Shown here: positions 45,221 through 54,893 of the stretch, one piece after another
Layout of the letters: each line of letters starts with the position of its first letter
Position numbering within the stretch: position 1 is the stretch's first letter
Origin: Mesorhizobium opportunistum WSM2075
GTDB lineage: Bacteria > Pseudomonadota > Alphaproteobacteria > Rhizobiales > Rhizobiaceae
NCBI RefSeq assembly: GCF_000176035.2
Contig: NC_015675.1
Location: forward strand, 5,336,001-5,400,000
Length of the DNA: 64,000 nucleotides
Reading direction: 5' to 3'
Translations under genes and position numbers: made by a program
The notes under the pieces: generated by a model
Told to the model about the DNA's origin: nothing
Database searches by the model: none
Seen by the model: the letters and a program-made list of their open reading frames with translations, nothing else

Positions 45221-47104
45221 CTACGACACCTCCGACGTCCGCCGGCGAACGATAACACCAAATTCGTCGCTCTCGCGGGCGCGACGCAGGCGTTCCTCGG
45301 CCTCGGTCGCTTCGCGTTGGCGATCCCACATCGAGGCATAAAGGCCATGCTGGCGCATCAGCTCGATGTGGGTGCCGCGCTCGGCGATCTGGCCATCCTT
45401 GAGCACGATGATCTCGTCGGCCGAAATCACCGTCGACAGGCGGTGGGCGATGACGATCGTGGTGCGGCCCTTGCTGACCAGGTCGAGCGCGGCCTGGATC
45501 TCCTGCTCGGTGTGGCTGTCCAGCGCCGAGGTCGCTTCGTCGAGCATCAGGATCGGCGGCGCCTTGAGGATGGTGCGGGCGATCGCGACGCGCTGCTTCT
45601 CGCCACCGGAGAGCTTCAGCCCGCGCTCGCCGACCATCGACTTGTAGCCATCGGGCAGTTTTTCGATGAACGGCCCGATCTGGGCAAGTTCGGCGGCCTT
45701 GCGCACCTCCTCCTCGCTCGCGCCGACGCGGCCGTAGCGGATGTTGTAGGCGATGGTGTCGTTGAACAGCACCGTGTCCTGCGGCACCATGCCGAGCACC
45801 GCCCGCAGGCTCTCCTGGGTGACATCCCTGATGTCCTGGCCGTCGATCAGCACCTGGCCGCCCTGCACGTCATAGAAGCGGAACAGGAGCCGCGAGATGG
45901 TCGACTTGCCCGCACCCGACGGCCCGACGATGGCAATCGTCTTGCCGGCCGGCACGTCGAAGCTGACACCCTTCAGGATCTTGCGGTTCGGGTCATAGGA
46001 GAAATGCACGTCGCGGAACTCGACCTTGCCGGCGCTGACGACCAGAGGCTTTGCATCGGGCTTGTCAACGATCTCCTGCGGCACGTCGAGGAGGTCGAAC
46101 ATGTGCTCGATGTCGGTGAGGCCCTGGCGGATTTCGCGGTAGATGAAACCGATGAAGTTGAGCGGCACGGAGAGCTGCACCAGCATGGCGTTGATGAAGA
46201 CGAAATCGCCGACCGTTTGCGTATGAGCCTGGACCTCCAGCGCCGACATGCACATCACGACGACCGTGCCGAGACCGAAGATGGCGCCCTGGCCGAAATT
46301 CAGCCAGCCGAGCGAGGTCCAGGTCTTGGTGGCGGCGATCTCGTAGCGCGCCATCGAGCGGTCGAAGCGCTCGGCCTCCATGGCCTCATTGGTGAAATAT
46401 TTGACCGTTTCGAAATTCAGCAGCGAGTCGATCGCCTTGGTATTGGCGTCGGTGTCGCTGTCGTTCATGTCGCGGCGGATCGAGATGCGCCAGTCGCTGG
46501 CCTTGACCGTGAACCAGACATAGACACAGACGGTGACTGCCACCACGGCCACATATTTCCAGCCATAGGTGAAGCCGAATATGCCGGCGGTCAGCGCGAA
46601 TTCGAGAATGGTCGGCGCCGTATTCAGCATGATGAAGCGCACGATCGTCTCGATGCCCTTGGTGCCGCGCTCGATGATGCGCGACAAGCCGCCGGTGCGG
46701 CGCTCCAGGTGAAAGCGCAGCGACAGCTGGTGCATGTGCACGAAGGTGCGGAAAGCAAGCTGGCGCACCGCATGTTGTCCAACGCGGGCAAACAGCGCGT
46801 CGCGCAGCTGGTTGAAGCCGAGCTGAACGAGCCTCAGCACATTATAGGCGATGACCAGCATCACCGGGGCAAGCAGGAAGGAAGGCAGCGGCGGCGGCGT
46901 TTTGAAGCCGCCAGCCAGCGCATCGGTCGCCCATTTGAAGAAGTAGGGGCCGGCGACCAGCGTCACCTTGGCGACGACCAGCAGCAGTGTCGCCCAGGTC
47001 ACCCTCGCCCTGAGGTCAGCCCGGTCGGCCGGCCACATATAGGGCCACAAATTGCGCAATGTCGTCAGGGTCGAGGTGTCGGCGGAGACAGTTTTTTCGG
47101 CCAA
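45221..47104 (-). CDS. ATM1/ABCB7-like ABC exporter (fused permease and ATPase)
   Basis: A 627-residue ABC half-transporter. Six membrane helices (about residues 35-320) precede an ATPase domain with Walker [21 protein letters not shown], the signature LSGGEKQRVAIART and Walker B ILMLDEATSALDSHTEQEI. The sequence resembles bacterial ATM1/HMT-type exporters of the family with PYFFKWATDAL near the N-terminus. Relatives export glutathione conjugates and confer heavy-metal tolerance. It lies 25 bp downstream of an ArsR gene in the same direction. Confidence 0.88.
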   Translation of the reverse strand: MAEKTVSADTSTLTTLRNLWPYMWPADRADLRARVTWATLLLVVAKVTLVAGPYFFKWATDALAGGFKTPPPLPSFLLAPVMLVIAYNVLRLVQLGFNQLRDALFARVGQHAVRQLAFRTFVHMHQLSLRFHLERRTGGLSRIIERGTKGIETIVRFIMLNTAPTILEFALTAGIFGFTYGWKYVAVVAVTVCVYVWFTVKASDWRISIRRDMNDSDTDANTKAIDSLLNFETVKYFTNEAMEAERFDRSMARYEIAATKTWTSLGWLNFGQGAIFGLGTVVVMCMSALEVQAHTQTVGDFVFINAMLVQLSVPLNFIGFIYREIRQGLTDIEHMFDLLDVPQEIVDKPDAKPLVVSAGKVEFRDVHFSYDPNRKILKGVSFDVPAGKTIAIVGPSGAGKSTISRLLFRFYDVQGGQVLIDGQDIRDVTQESLRAVLGMVPQDTVLFNDTIAYNIRYGRVGASEEEVRKAAELAQIGPFIEKLPDGYKSMVGERGLKLSGGEKQRVAIARTILKAPPILMLDEATSALDSHTEQEIQAALDLVSKGRTTIVIAHRLSTVISADEIIVLKDGQIAERGTHIELMRQHGLYASMWDRQREATEAEERLRRARESDEFGVIVRRRTSEVS

Positions 47105-47129
47105 TTTTCTTGCCTTTTGGGTGAGAGGG

Positions 47130-47477
47130 TCAGCGGCCGGAGCAGCAGGAATCGACGAGTGCGCCCAGCGACGCCGATATTTCGGCGAGCGCCGCGCGAT
47201 CGACCGCGTAGCGCGAGCGTTGGCGGTCAGGCTCGAACCGGACCAGGCCAGCCTCCACCAGTATTTTCAGGTGCTGGGACACGGTCGACTGCGCCAGGTC
47301 GAAACGATCGACGACCTCGCGGCAGCAGCAGGAATTGCTGGCCGAGAGGTATTTTATGATTTCGATCCGCGCCGGATGCGACAACGCCGCAAATCGCGCC
47401 GCGACAGCGCGACTGTCGGAGATGCAGTTGGGTAGAGCGACGGTGGCGCGGCCTGGTTCAAAGGCGGATTCTGTCAT
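47130..47477 (-). CDS. ArsR/SmtB family metal-responsive regulator
   Basis: A 115-residue winged-helix regulator. The HTH is RFDLAQSTVSQHLKILVEAG. The cysteine cluster SNSCCCREVVDRF sits in the helix-turn region, and SCCSGR ends the protein. This resembles ArsR-type thiolate metal/metalloid sensors. A 23-bp imperfect dyad overlaps its start codon. It precedes the ATM1-like exporter by 25 bp, so a metal-relieved autorepressed operon is likely. The ligand is unproven. Confidence 0.88.
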   Translation of the reverse strand: MTESAFEPGRATVALPNCISDSRAVAARFAALSHPARIEIIKYLSASNSCCCREVVDRFDLAQSTVSQHLKILVEAGLVRFEPDRQRSRYAVDRAALAEISASLGALVDSCCSGR

Positions 47478-47498
47478 CGTTCATCGGCGATAGACGAT
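47476..47498. promoter_or_regulatory. Imperfect 23-bp dyad at the ArsR gene start (candidate operator)
   Basis: ATCGT-tc-ATCG-g-CGAT-ag-ACGAT: the inner and outer arms pair perfectly around a central G. It overlaps the ArsR ATG (47475-47477), so bound ArsR would cover the start of the transcript. Confidence 0.55.
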
Positions 47499-47544
47499 GG
47501 AGGGCACCGCCGCAAGCTACTCTTCCGGGCAGATCAGACAGCGG

Positions 47545-48477
47545 CTAGTTCTGTGAGACGGATTTCTCGATCCCTGGAATCTCGGCAATCCGTTCAGCCA
47601 GAAACTCGACCAGCAAGCGGACCCTGGCGACGCCCGCGCGTTCTGGGACAATCAACATGTTGAGTGGAACGGACGTCAGCGAATAATCCGTCAGGATCGT
47701 CTCCAGCGAGCCCGCGTCCAGAAGATCGTCCACAAGCCATCGATGCGCAGGCGCGATGCCCCGAGCGGCAACCAAGGCCTGCCGCGCGGCAAGTCCATGA
47801 TCGATCCGCAGTCGCCCCGCGAAAGGCACCATGTGGCGCTCGCCGCCGGCGCCCTGCAAAACAAGTGTTTCGCTGCCCGCCACGTTCGACATCCGGATGC
47901 CCTCATGTCGAGACAGATCCGAAGGGACAGAAGGCCTTCCCCGCGCCGCCAGATAGGCCGGAGACGCCACGAGCAGACGCCGTGACTGGCCGAGCGCCCT
48001 CAGCTTCAACGAACTGTCGGTGAGCGGCCCCAGGCGGAGCGCGATATCGATGCCCTCACGGACGAGGTCCACCCGCTCGTCCGTGAGGCTGAGATCAATC
48101 CCGATGTCGGCGTGACGGTCCTGAAAAGCGAAGATGAGGCGGCTGACGTGCAAGACACCGAAAGCCGCCGTACAACTTATCCGGATCGTACCGGCGGGCG
48201 CGCCGCGCGTGCTCCGGGCCTCATCGCTGGCCTGTTCGACAAGGCGCAGGATTTGAACGCTGTTGGCGTAATAGCGGCTGCCTTCAGCGGTCATCGTGAC
48301 ACGCCGGGTCGTTCTGCTGAGCAAAGGCACGCCAACAGCTTCTTCGAGTTCCCGCACGTGCCGCGTGATCGTCGACTGCCCGACGCCAAGCTCGCGCGCA
48401 ACGGCCGACAGGCTGCCACGCTCGGCGACGCGAACGAAGGTGCGCATCCGCTCGAATGTGACGTCTGACTTATCCAT
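47545..48477 (-). CDS. LysR family transcriptional regulator
   Basis: A 310-residue LysR protein. I start at ATG 48477 (MDKSDVTFERMRTFVRVAER); the frame allows an ATG four codons upstream. The HTH is GSLSAVARELGVGQSTITRH, followed by ELEEAVGVPLLSRTTRRVTM. A substrate-binding domain follows. It resembles the CrgA/AaeR-like subgroup that controls quinone or aromatic stress genes. It is divergent from the oxidoreductase gene at 48571, its likely target. Confidence 0.92.
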   Translation of the reverse strand: MDKSDVTFERMRTFVRVAERGSLSAVARELGVGQSTITRHVRELEEAVGVPLLSRTTRRVTMTAEGSRYYANSVQILRLVEQASDEARSTRGAPAGTIRISCTAAFGVLHVSRLIFAFQDRHADIGIDLSLTDERVDLVREGIDIALRLGPLTDSSLKLRALGQSRRLLVASPAYLAARGRPSVPSDLSRHEGIRMSNVAGSETLVLQGAGGERHMVPFAGRLRIDHGLAARQALVAARGIAPAHRWLVDDLLDAGSLETILTDYSLTSVPLNMLIVPERAGVARVRLLVEFLAERIAEIPGIEKSVSQN

Positions 48478-48486
48478 TATTCGGCA

Positions 48487-48501
48487 CAATGTTATTCATT
48501 G
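48487..48501. promoter_or_regulatory. LysR-type dyad CAATG-ttatt-CATTG
   Basis: A perfect 5-bp-arm dyad in the 93-bp LysR/oxidoreductase gap, close to the LysR start. It is a candidate regulator-binding site; short arms make chance occurrence possible. Confidence 0.4.
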
Positions 48502-48570
48502 CCTACATATAGTGGATCACATCGCTGCTGGCTATCTTCACGTCAGTCCCCTCAATATTGGATCTGACCC

Positions 48571-49368
48571 ATGAAAGTTCTGCTTGTCTTTGCCCACCCC
48601 GAACCACGTTCGCTCAACGGCGCCCTTCGCGATGTCGCCATAAAGGAACTAGAGGCTCAAGGACATGAGGTGCGCGTGTCGGACCTATACGCCGATGGCT
48701 GGAAATCCGCGGTCGATCGCACCGACTTCCCCTTGCTCGAACCTGATGCGCGGTTGATACCCGTCGCGGCCTCCAAGAGGGGTTTCGAGGCCGACGCACT
48801 GACCGACGATGTGAAGGCGGAGATCGAGAAACTCCTGTGGGCCGATACCTTGATCCTCCAGTTTCCCCTTTGGTGGTTCGCCATGCCGGCGATCCTCAAG
48901 GGCTGGGTCGATCGTGTGTTCGCCTACGGATTCGCCTATGGCGTTGGCGAGCATAGCGACCGGCGTTGGGGCGATCGCTACGGCGAGGGTACCCTCGCCG
49001 GGAAACGCGCGATGCTGATCGTGACCGTTGGCGGCTGGGAGGAGCACTACACCGCGCGCGGGATCAACGGACCCATCGACGACCTGCTGTTCCCGATCAA
49101 TCATGGGATTCTCTACTACCCCGGATACGACGTGCTTCCGCCGTTCGTGGTCTACAAGGTCGATCGTCTCGGAGAGGACGGCTTCGAGCCCGTGGCTGAA
49201 CGCCTGCGTGACAGGATGCGGACGCTGGCGACGACGCCGCCGATCCCATATCGTCGGCAAAATGGCGGAGATTATCTCATTCCAAGCATGAATCTCCGCC
49301 CTGAGCTCGGCGACCCGGGTGCAGCCGGTTTCGCGCTTCACTCCAGCCGCGCCGGTGATGCCGGCTGA
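48571..49368 (+). CDS. NAD(P)H dehydrogenase (quinone) / flavodoxin-like oxidoreductase
   Basis: A 265-residue protein of the NQO1/MdaB/KefF flavodoxin-fold family. It has MKVLLVFAHPEPRSLNGALR (FMN/FAD phosphate loop), LILQFPLWWFAMPAILKGWV and DRVFAYGFAYG with VTVGGWEEHY. These enzymes perform two-electron reduction of quinones, avoiding semiquinones. It is divergent from and probably regulated by the LysR gene. The C-terminal 40 residues are less conserved. Confidence 0.9.
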   Translation: MKVLLVFAHPEPRSLNGALRDVAIKELEAQGHEVRVSDLYADGWKSAVDRTDFPLLEPDARLIPVAASKRGFEADALTDDVKAEIEKLLWADTLILQFPLWWFAMPAILKGWVDRVFAYGFAYGVGEHSDRRWGDRYGEGTLAGKRAMLIVTVGGWEEHYTARGINGPIDDLLFPINHGILYYPGYDVLPPFVVYKVDRLGEDGFEPVAERLRDRMRTLATTPPIPYRRQNGGDYLIPSMNLRPELGDPGAAGFALHSSRAGDAG

Positions 49369-49382
49369 CCGATACGGGGCTT

Positions 49383-50852
49383 CTACTGCGTCTTGGTCGG
49401 CGCCGTCGTCGCCTGCTCGCCCATTGCCTTGAGGTCGGCGGCTTCGCCTTCCTTCGACTTTTCCGGAACCATGAACACCTGCCCCGGCCAGATGCGGTCG
49501 GGATTCCTGATCTGGTCCTGGTTGGCGAGATAGATGGTCGAATAGCGCACCCCGTGGCCGTATACGCGCCGCGAAATCCGCCACAGCGTGTCGTTGCGGC
49601 GGATGATGACGGCGCTGTCGGCGTGTTCGAGCTTGGGTGCCACGACCTCGGGCACGTCGCTCGGCGGCGTGGCTGCCGCCGCGATGGCCGGAGCCTCGGC
49701 GGCGGGCGCCGCTGGTGCCGACTCAGCCGGAGCGGCGGCAACGGCTGGCGCTTCGGCGGCAGAGGCCGGGGCGGCAGGCTTGGTCTCTGCTGGCTTCGTC
49801 GCTGCTGGCTTGGTCTGGGCGGGCGCTACGGCGGCAACCGTGTCACCCGGCTCGCGTTCGAACGGAACAGCGGCGCGGGTGACCACCTTCACGCCATCGG
49901 CATCAAGGCCATCGACATGGATGGTGTAGCTGCCGACCGGAATGTCGCGGGTCGCTTCGACGAGGAAATGACCGTCGCGCGATGTCTGGGCGTCGCCGAG
50001 CAAAATGTCATTGGCGTAGGCGCGCACCTTGCGGCCCGGATCAGCAAGGCCGGCGACAAAGATCTTGCTGCCATCGATCTCGACCGCTTCAACAACAATC
50101 TTGGGCTCAGCCGCGGCTGCGGCGGGCGATGTTGCCGGCGCCGGAGCAACAGCCGCCGGCGCTTCAGCGGCCGGAGCCGGCGCTGGCACTGGCGGAGCGG
50201 CAGCCTGGTCACCGGTGGCCGGCGCGGCCGGCTTGGTCTCGGGCGCGGGGACTGTCAGCAGCTCGGCCGGCTTGCCCGGCTCCTCGACCATCGCCAGCAC
50301 CTGGCCGGTCGCATCCTTGGGAACCGAAACGACGGCGGTCTGCACCGAGGCTGTCACCACGGTGCCGGCCGTCGAACGCAGGGCGATCGTATAGTCGCCC
50401 GGCTTCAGCGGATCGTCGAGCACGATGACAAAGGCTCCATCGGGACCCGCCACCGTCGAACCAAGCACGGTGGTGCCGTTCAGGATCTCGACCTTCGAAT
50501 TGGGCGCCGCATTGCCGGCAACCACGATCGAACCGTTGCCCTCGACGCGCACGACGTCGAATGTCGGCGCGATCGGACCTGCCGCCGCGGGCGCTGCCGG
50601 CGCCGGTGCATCCGCTGCCGGAGCCGTCGCCTGCGGTGCCGCGGCGGGAGCGGCCGGTACCGCCGGTGCCGGCAGTCGCCCTTCCGTGCCGGGATCCGCC
50701 GGTTTCGCCTCGGGCGGCGTCAAGGCCGCTACCTGCGCCGGTGGCGTTGGATGAAGATACGGGTCGAGCGCACCCGATACATAGGCGGTTCCCGCAGCCG
50801 CGACGGTCCCACCCGCCGCGAACAGGAACGCCTTCAGTGGATTAATTGCCAT
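49383..50852 (-). CDS. LysM domain protein with Ig-like repeats
   Basis: A 489-residue protein. One membrane anchor or signal (about residues 8-28) is followed by Pro/Ala-rich linkers. Two Ig-like beta domains follow (about 90-165, VVRVEGNGSIVVAGNAAPNS; about 255-325, VEAVEIDGSKIFVAGLADPG), then another Ala/Pro linker and a C-terminal LysM domain (about 425-475, RRNDTLWRISRRVYGHGVRY). It is likely periplasmic and anchored at peptidoglycan. The linkers make it compositionally biased. It is divergent from the LOG gene. Confidence 0.85.
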   Translation of the reverse strand: MAINPLKAFLFAAGGTVAAAGTAYVSGALDPYLHPTPPAQVAALTPPEAKPADPGTEGRLPAPAVPAAPAAAPQATAPAADAPAPAAPAAAGPIAPTFDVVRVEGNGSIVVAGNAAPNSKVEILNGTTVLGSTVAGPDGAFVIVLDDPLKPGDYTIALRSTAGTVVTASVQTAVVSVPKDATGQVLAMVEEPGKPAELLTVPAPETKPAAPATGDQAAAPPVPAPAPAAEAPAAVAPAPATSPAAAAAEPKIVVEAVEIDGSKIFVAGLADPGRKVRAYANDILLGDAQTSRDGHFLVEATRDIPVGSYTIHVDGLDADGVKVVTRAAVPFEREPGDTVAAVAPAQTKPAATKPAETKPAAPASAAEAPAVAAAPAESAPAAPAAEAPAIAAAATPPSDVPEVVAPKLEHADSAVIIRRNDTLWRISRRVYGHGVRYSTIYLANQDQIRNPDRIWPGQVFMVPEKSKEGEAADLKAMGEQATTAPTKTQ

Positions 50853-50902
50853 ATTTCCCTACCCCTTAGCCACCTAATGCCGGTCTAGCGTGTTTTCCCA
50901 AT

Positions 50903-50953
50903 GCCGACAAGAAAAACGGGCCGAGAAGAAAAAGGGGCCGACAAGAAAAAGCC
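50903..50953. repeat. Three 17-bp tandem repeats (GCCGACAAGAAAAACGG type)
   Basis: Copies begin at 50903, 50920 and 50937 and differ at only two to four positions. They lie between the divergent LysM and LOG genes. The next bases (GCCCGGCCTTGTTGCC) hold a weak dyad. The poly-A cores give phased A-tracts. Confidence 0.7.
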
Positions 50954-51010
50954 CGGCCTTGTTGCCTTGGGGCTTGACCCCGCTTTCAGACCCAATCACC
51001 AATCATCGGC

Positions 51011-51622
51011 ATGAACACGATTCGATCCGTTTGCGTCTATTGCGGCTCGTCTCCGGGCCGTGATGAAATCTATGTCAGGGCCGGTCACCTGCTCGGGCGC
51101 TCGCTTGCACGCTCCGGCCTCAGGCTGATTTATGGCGGCGGCACCAAAGGCATTATGGGCGCCGTCGCCGAAGGCGCGCTCAAGGCCGGCGGCAAGGTAA
51201 CGGGCATCATTCCGCGCTTCCTGATCAACAGGGAAGCGACCGAAACCGCGCTTGACCGGCTCGACGAGCTGGTGATCACCGACAATATGCACGAGCGCAA
51301 ACATAAGATGTTCGAAAAATCCGACGCCTTTGTGGCGCTGCCGGGCGGTATCGGTACGGTCGAGGAGATCGTCGAAGTCATGACCTGGGCGCAACTCGGC
51401 CATCATCGCAAGCCGATCGTCTTCGGCAATGTCGGTGGCTTCTGGGATCCGATGCTGGCTTTGCTTGATCATATGGCGGCGGAAGGCTTCATTCACACCG
51501 CGCAAAGGGTCAAGCCGCTGGTCGTCAACGACCCCGAGGCCATCGTCGCCGCCATCATGGTGGCAGGCTCCTCCGTCGACGCCCCGACCGAGGGCGTGCA
51601 GTCGGTGATCGATAAGATGTGA
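51011..51622 (+). CDS. LOG family (TIGR00730) cytokinin-nucleotide phosphoribohydrolase-like protein
   Basis: A 203-residue Rossmann-like protein with the LOG signature PGGIGTVEEIVEVMTWAQLG and an upstream SVCVYCGSSPGRDEIYV. Family members hydrolyse cytokinin riboside 5'-monophosphates or other nucleotide monophosphates to the free base. Some bacterial homologues act as nucleotide pyrophosphohydrolases instead, so cytokinin production is possible but not shown. The gene is preceded by a 17-bp repeat array and followed by a 7-bp repeat array. Confidence 0.88.
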   Translation: MNTIRSVCVYCGSSPGRDEIYVRAGHLLGRSLARSGLRLIYGGGTKGIMGAVAEGALKAGGKVTGIIPRFLINREATETALDRLDELVITDNMHERKHKMFEKSDAFVALPGGIGTVEEIVEVMTWAQLGHHRKPIVFGNVGGFWDPMLALLDHMAAEGFIHTAQRVKPLVVNDPEAIVAAIMVAGSSVDAPTEGVQSVIDKM

Positions 51623-51664
51623 GATTAGGGGAGTAAGGGAATAGGCAGTAGGGAATAGAGAAAG

Positions 51665-52604
<940 letters not shown>

Positions 52605-52650
52605 TTTTTCTCCGAAGCTCCAAGTCCTGATGGGTCTTAACTTTAGCCTA

Positions 52651-52671
52651 GTCAGTCTTGGACAGTCTGAC
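52651..52671. promoter_or_regulatory. Dyad GTCAG-N11-CTGAC in LysR/YciI gap
   Basis: 5-bp arms with an 11-bp spacer between divergent genes; a candidate LysR-type site. The inner part also reads AGTCTTGGACAGT. Short arms make it tentative. Confidence 0.35.
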
Positions 52672-52714
52672 CATCGAAAAGCGATACTCGGCCATCCCAA
52701 CCAAGGAGACCGAC

Positions 52715-53005
52715 ATGCAGTTCTTTGCCCTTCTCACCCGCAACACCGCCAAGTTCAGTGACGCGGACTTCGCACCGCTCCTGCCCGGCGAGGCCGAGCA
52801 GCGGCGCACGCTCTACGCCGAAGGCGCGGTGCGCCAGGTCTGGAACCGCGGCGATATTCCCGGCAGCGGCATGATGTTCGAGGCGGACGACGACGCCGAA
52901 GTGCGCGGCCATCTCGCCACTCTGCCATTGGTCAAGGCCGGCATGATGGACGTCGCGGCAATCGTACCGCTCAACCCCTATCCCGGGTTCGGGCCGAAGC
53001 GCTGA
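52715..53005 (+). CDS. YciI-like / muconolactone-isomerase-like small protein
   Basis: A 96-residue dimeric alpha/beta-barrel protein starting [20 protein letters not shown], with [20 protein letters not shown] and [15 protein letters not shown]. The start is ATG 52715 with AAGGAGAC upstream; the frame allows earlier starts. Such proteins bind small ligands or isomerise lactones; function unknown. It is divergent from the TTG-started LysR gene. Confidence 0.82.
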   Translation: MQFFALLTRNTAKFSDADFAPLLPGEAEQRRTLYAEGAVRQVWNRGDIPGSGMMFEADDDAEVRGHLATLPLVKAGMMDVAAIVPLNPYPGFGPKR

Positions 53006-53186
53006 ACCGCCGCAATTGCAATGCGGTGATGGCGAAAGGCGCCGTCACCGCATTGCCGCCTGCCCGACACTCTGTGATCGGCTGTCAAGAAACCGTCACA
53101 CGGAACCGGGTTCGTGCGTGCTAGAAATCGCGGCCAGGTGCCGCTGCACGGCGCCGCCTTGCAACTCGTATCTGGCACAGCGCCCT

Positions 53187-54182
53187 ATGGACACCGCCCT
53201 CCCCGAAGGCACCGACCTGTCGCCCTATCTGCCCGACGAGCACGGGCTGTTCTTCATCTATCATTTCACCGCCAGTGGCCTGCGCACCAAGGATCCTGCG
53301 CAAGCGCAGTGGACCTGGCGCAGCTATCAGATCACCGACCTGCACGCCCGCCAGGAGATCGGCGCCGAAAAGGCGCTGCCCGCGCCGGCCCGCGATGCCT
53401 TCCTCGCGCCCAGCCATGGCTGCCATATCGACTACGAGGACAACTGGCTCTTTGGCGATTTGCCTGATCTCAGGCACGATTTTTCGGAGGCGCGCGGGCT
53501 CGTCCATTTCCGCTTTGCCTTCAACGACACGATGCTGATCGGCGCCCGCAAGCAGCCGCTGGAGTCGGTCGACGCGATCCGCAAGGCGGTGGAGAACGGA
53601 TCGCGGAAATTCCGCTCGCCGGCGGAGCTGATCGAGGCGGTGATGGGCCAGTCGCTCGACGGCATGGCGACAGAACTCGGCAAGCTCGGCGACACGCTCG
53701 ACGGCATCGAGGACCGCGTGGTGCGCGACGCATGGCACAATGAGCGCCAGGCGCTGGTCGAGGCGCGCCGGCAACTGGTGGTGATCCATCGGCAGATGGC
53801 GACGCTGACCAACCTGTTCCGGCATCTCGACCATTCGCATCGCGACGAGCTGCCTGACCTGATCAACGACATGGCGGCCAGGCTCTCGCACCGGGCGCTC
53901 ACGCTCTACAATGACGGCGAGCAGTTGCAGGCGCGCACGAGGCTGCTGCAGGACGAGCTGATGGCCAAGCTGACCATGCAGTCGAACCAGTTGCTCTATG
54001 TTCTCTCCGTCATGACGGCGGTGCTGCTGCCGATGACCATCATCTCTGGCCTGTTCGGCATGAATGTCGGCGGCCTGCCGCTGGTCGATACGCCAATAGG
54101 CTTCTGGGTGGTGACGGCGGTGTCGGTGGTTATCGCGGCGGCCACCTATCTGTTCGTCAGGCGGCTCGGCCGGGGATTGTAA
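53187..54182 (+). CDS. CorA/ZntB-family metal ion channel
   Basis: A 331-residue protein. A cytosolic funnel (about residues 1-260, with VEARRQLVVIHRQMATLTNLF) leads to two C-terminal membrane helices. The GMN signature is in ISGLFGMNVGGLPL at the end of the first helix. ZntB-type members move zinc, CorA members magnesium; the short periplasmic loop suggests ZntB, but this is inference. The frame is open from 53016; ATG 53187 fits the family. Confidence 0.9.
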   Translation: MDTALPEGTDLSPYLPDEHGLFFIYHFTASGLRTKDPAQAQWTWRSYQITDLHARQEIGAEKALPAPARDAFLAPSHGCHIDYEDNWLFGDLPDLRHDFSEARGLVHFRFAFNDTMLIGARKQPLESVDAIRKAVENGSRKFRSPAELIEAVMGQSLDGMATELGKLGDTLDGIEDRVVRDAWHNERQALVEARRQLVVIHRQMATLTNLFRHLDHSHRDELPDLINDMAARLSHRALTLYNDGEQLQARTRLLQDELMAKLTMQSNQLLYVLSVMTAVLLPMTIISGLFGMNVGGLPLVDTPIGFWVVTAVSVVIAAATYLFVRRLGRGL

Positions 54183-54197
54183 CGGCAGCCCGCGGTT

Positions 54198-54884
54198 TCA
54201 CGCCAAGGCGCGAAGATCCTCGATGATGGTGCCGGCCGCGCGGACTTCCGCTTCATGATCAGGCTCGCGCCAGGTCTCCGCGAGGCCCGCGGCGTACCAT
54301 TCGCGCATCGCCGGCAGCGCCAGCAACTGCGCCGAATAGGCGGACGCCGCGCCCTCGAAAGAGAGCCCGTAGGACTGCGCCCTGAACGCCACCGGGGCGA
54401 AAAAGGCATCGGCGGCGGTGAAATGCGCGCCGGCGAGAAACGGCCCTCCGAAACGGGCAAGGCCATCGTTCCAGAGACCGCCGAGGCGGAAGAGATCCTG
54501 CTTCAACGCATCGGACATCGGAAACGGTTCGACGCGCACGCCGCAACTCATCGGGCATGCGCCGCGCAAAGCTGTGAAACTCGAATGCATTTCGGCGGCG
54601 GCCGAACGCGCCCAGGCACGCGCCTTGGCCTCGACAGGCCAGACACCGTGATGCCGCTCGGCCAGATATTCGACAATGGCAAGCGAATCCCAGACCGCCC
54701 AGCCATCGTCGGTCAGGCAAGGCACCCGCCCGTTCGGCGAGAACGATCGGTAAAGGCTCCAGCTCGATCCGGTTGGAAACGGCGTCAGCCGCTCTTCGAA
54801 CGCAATGTCCAGCTCTCGCATCAGGATCCATGGCCGCAGCGACCATGAGGAATAGTTCTTGTTGGCAATGTGCAGCTGGTACAT
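54198..54884 (-). CDS. Glutathione S-transferase family protein
   Basis: A 228-residue GST. The thioredoxin-like N-terminal domain starts MYQLHIANKNYSSWSLRPWI, with the serine-containing SSWSLRPW typical of zeta/chi-type bacterial GSTs. The cis-proline region is GRVPCLTDDGWAVWDSLAIV. An all-helical C-terminal domain follows. It probably conjugates or reduces small electrophiles. Nine bases separate it from rarD upstream, so the two are likely cotranscribed. Confidence 0.9.
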   Translation of the reverse strand: MYQLHIANKNYSSWSLRPWILMRELDIAFEERLTPFPTGSSWSLYRSFSPNGRVPCLTDDGWAVWDSLAIVEYLAERHHGVWPVEAKARAWARSAAAEMHSSFTALRGACPMSCGVRVEPFPMSDALKQDLFRLGGLWNDGLARFGGPFLAGAHFTAADAFFAPVAFRAQSYGLSFEGAASAYSAQLLALPAMREWYAAGLAETWREPDHEAEVRAAGTIIEDLRALA

Positions 54885-54893
54885 CGAAACTCC

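Noticed and set aside
45125..47359. 744-codon plus-strand frame opposite the ABC exporter
   Set aside because: The minus strand carries all ABC motifs; the plus product has no recognisable domain and a His/Asp/Arg-biased composition typical of antisense frames.
49554..50888. 444-codon frame on the plus strand opposite the LysM gene
   Set aside because: Antisense to low-complexity Ala/Pro repeats. The product is Arg/Gly/Ser-rich with no motif, while the minus-strand gene has a LysM domain and a membrane anchor.
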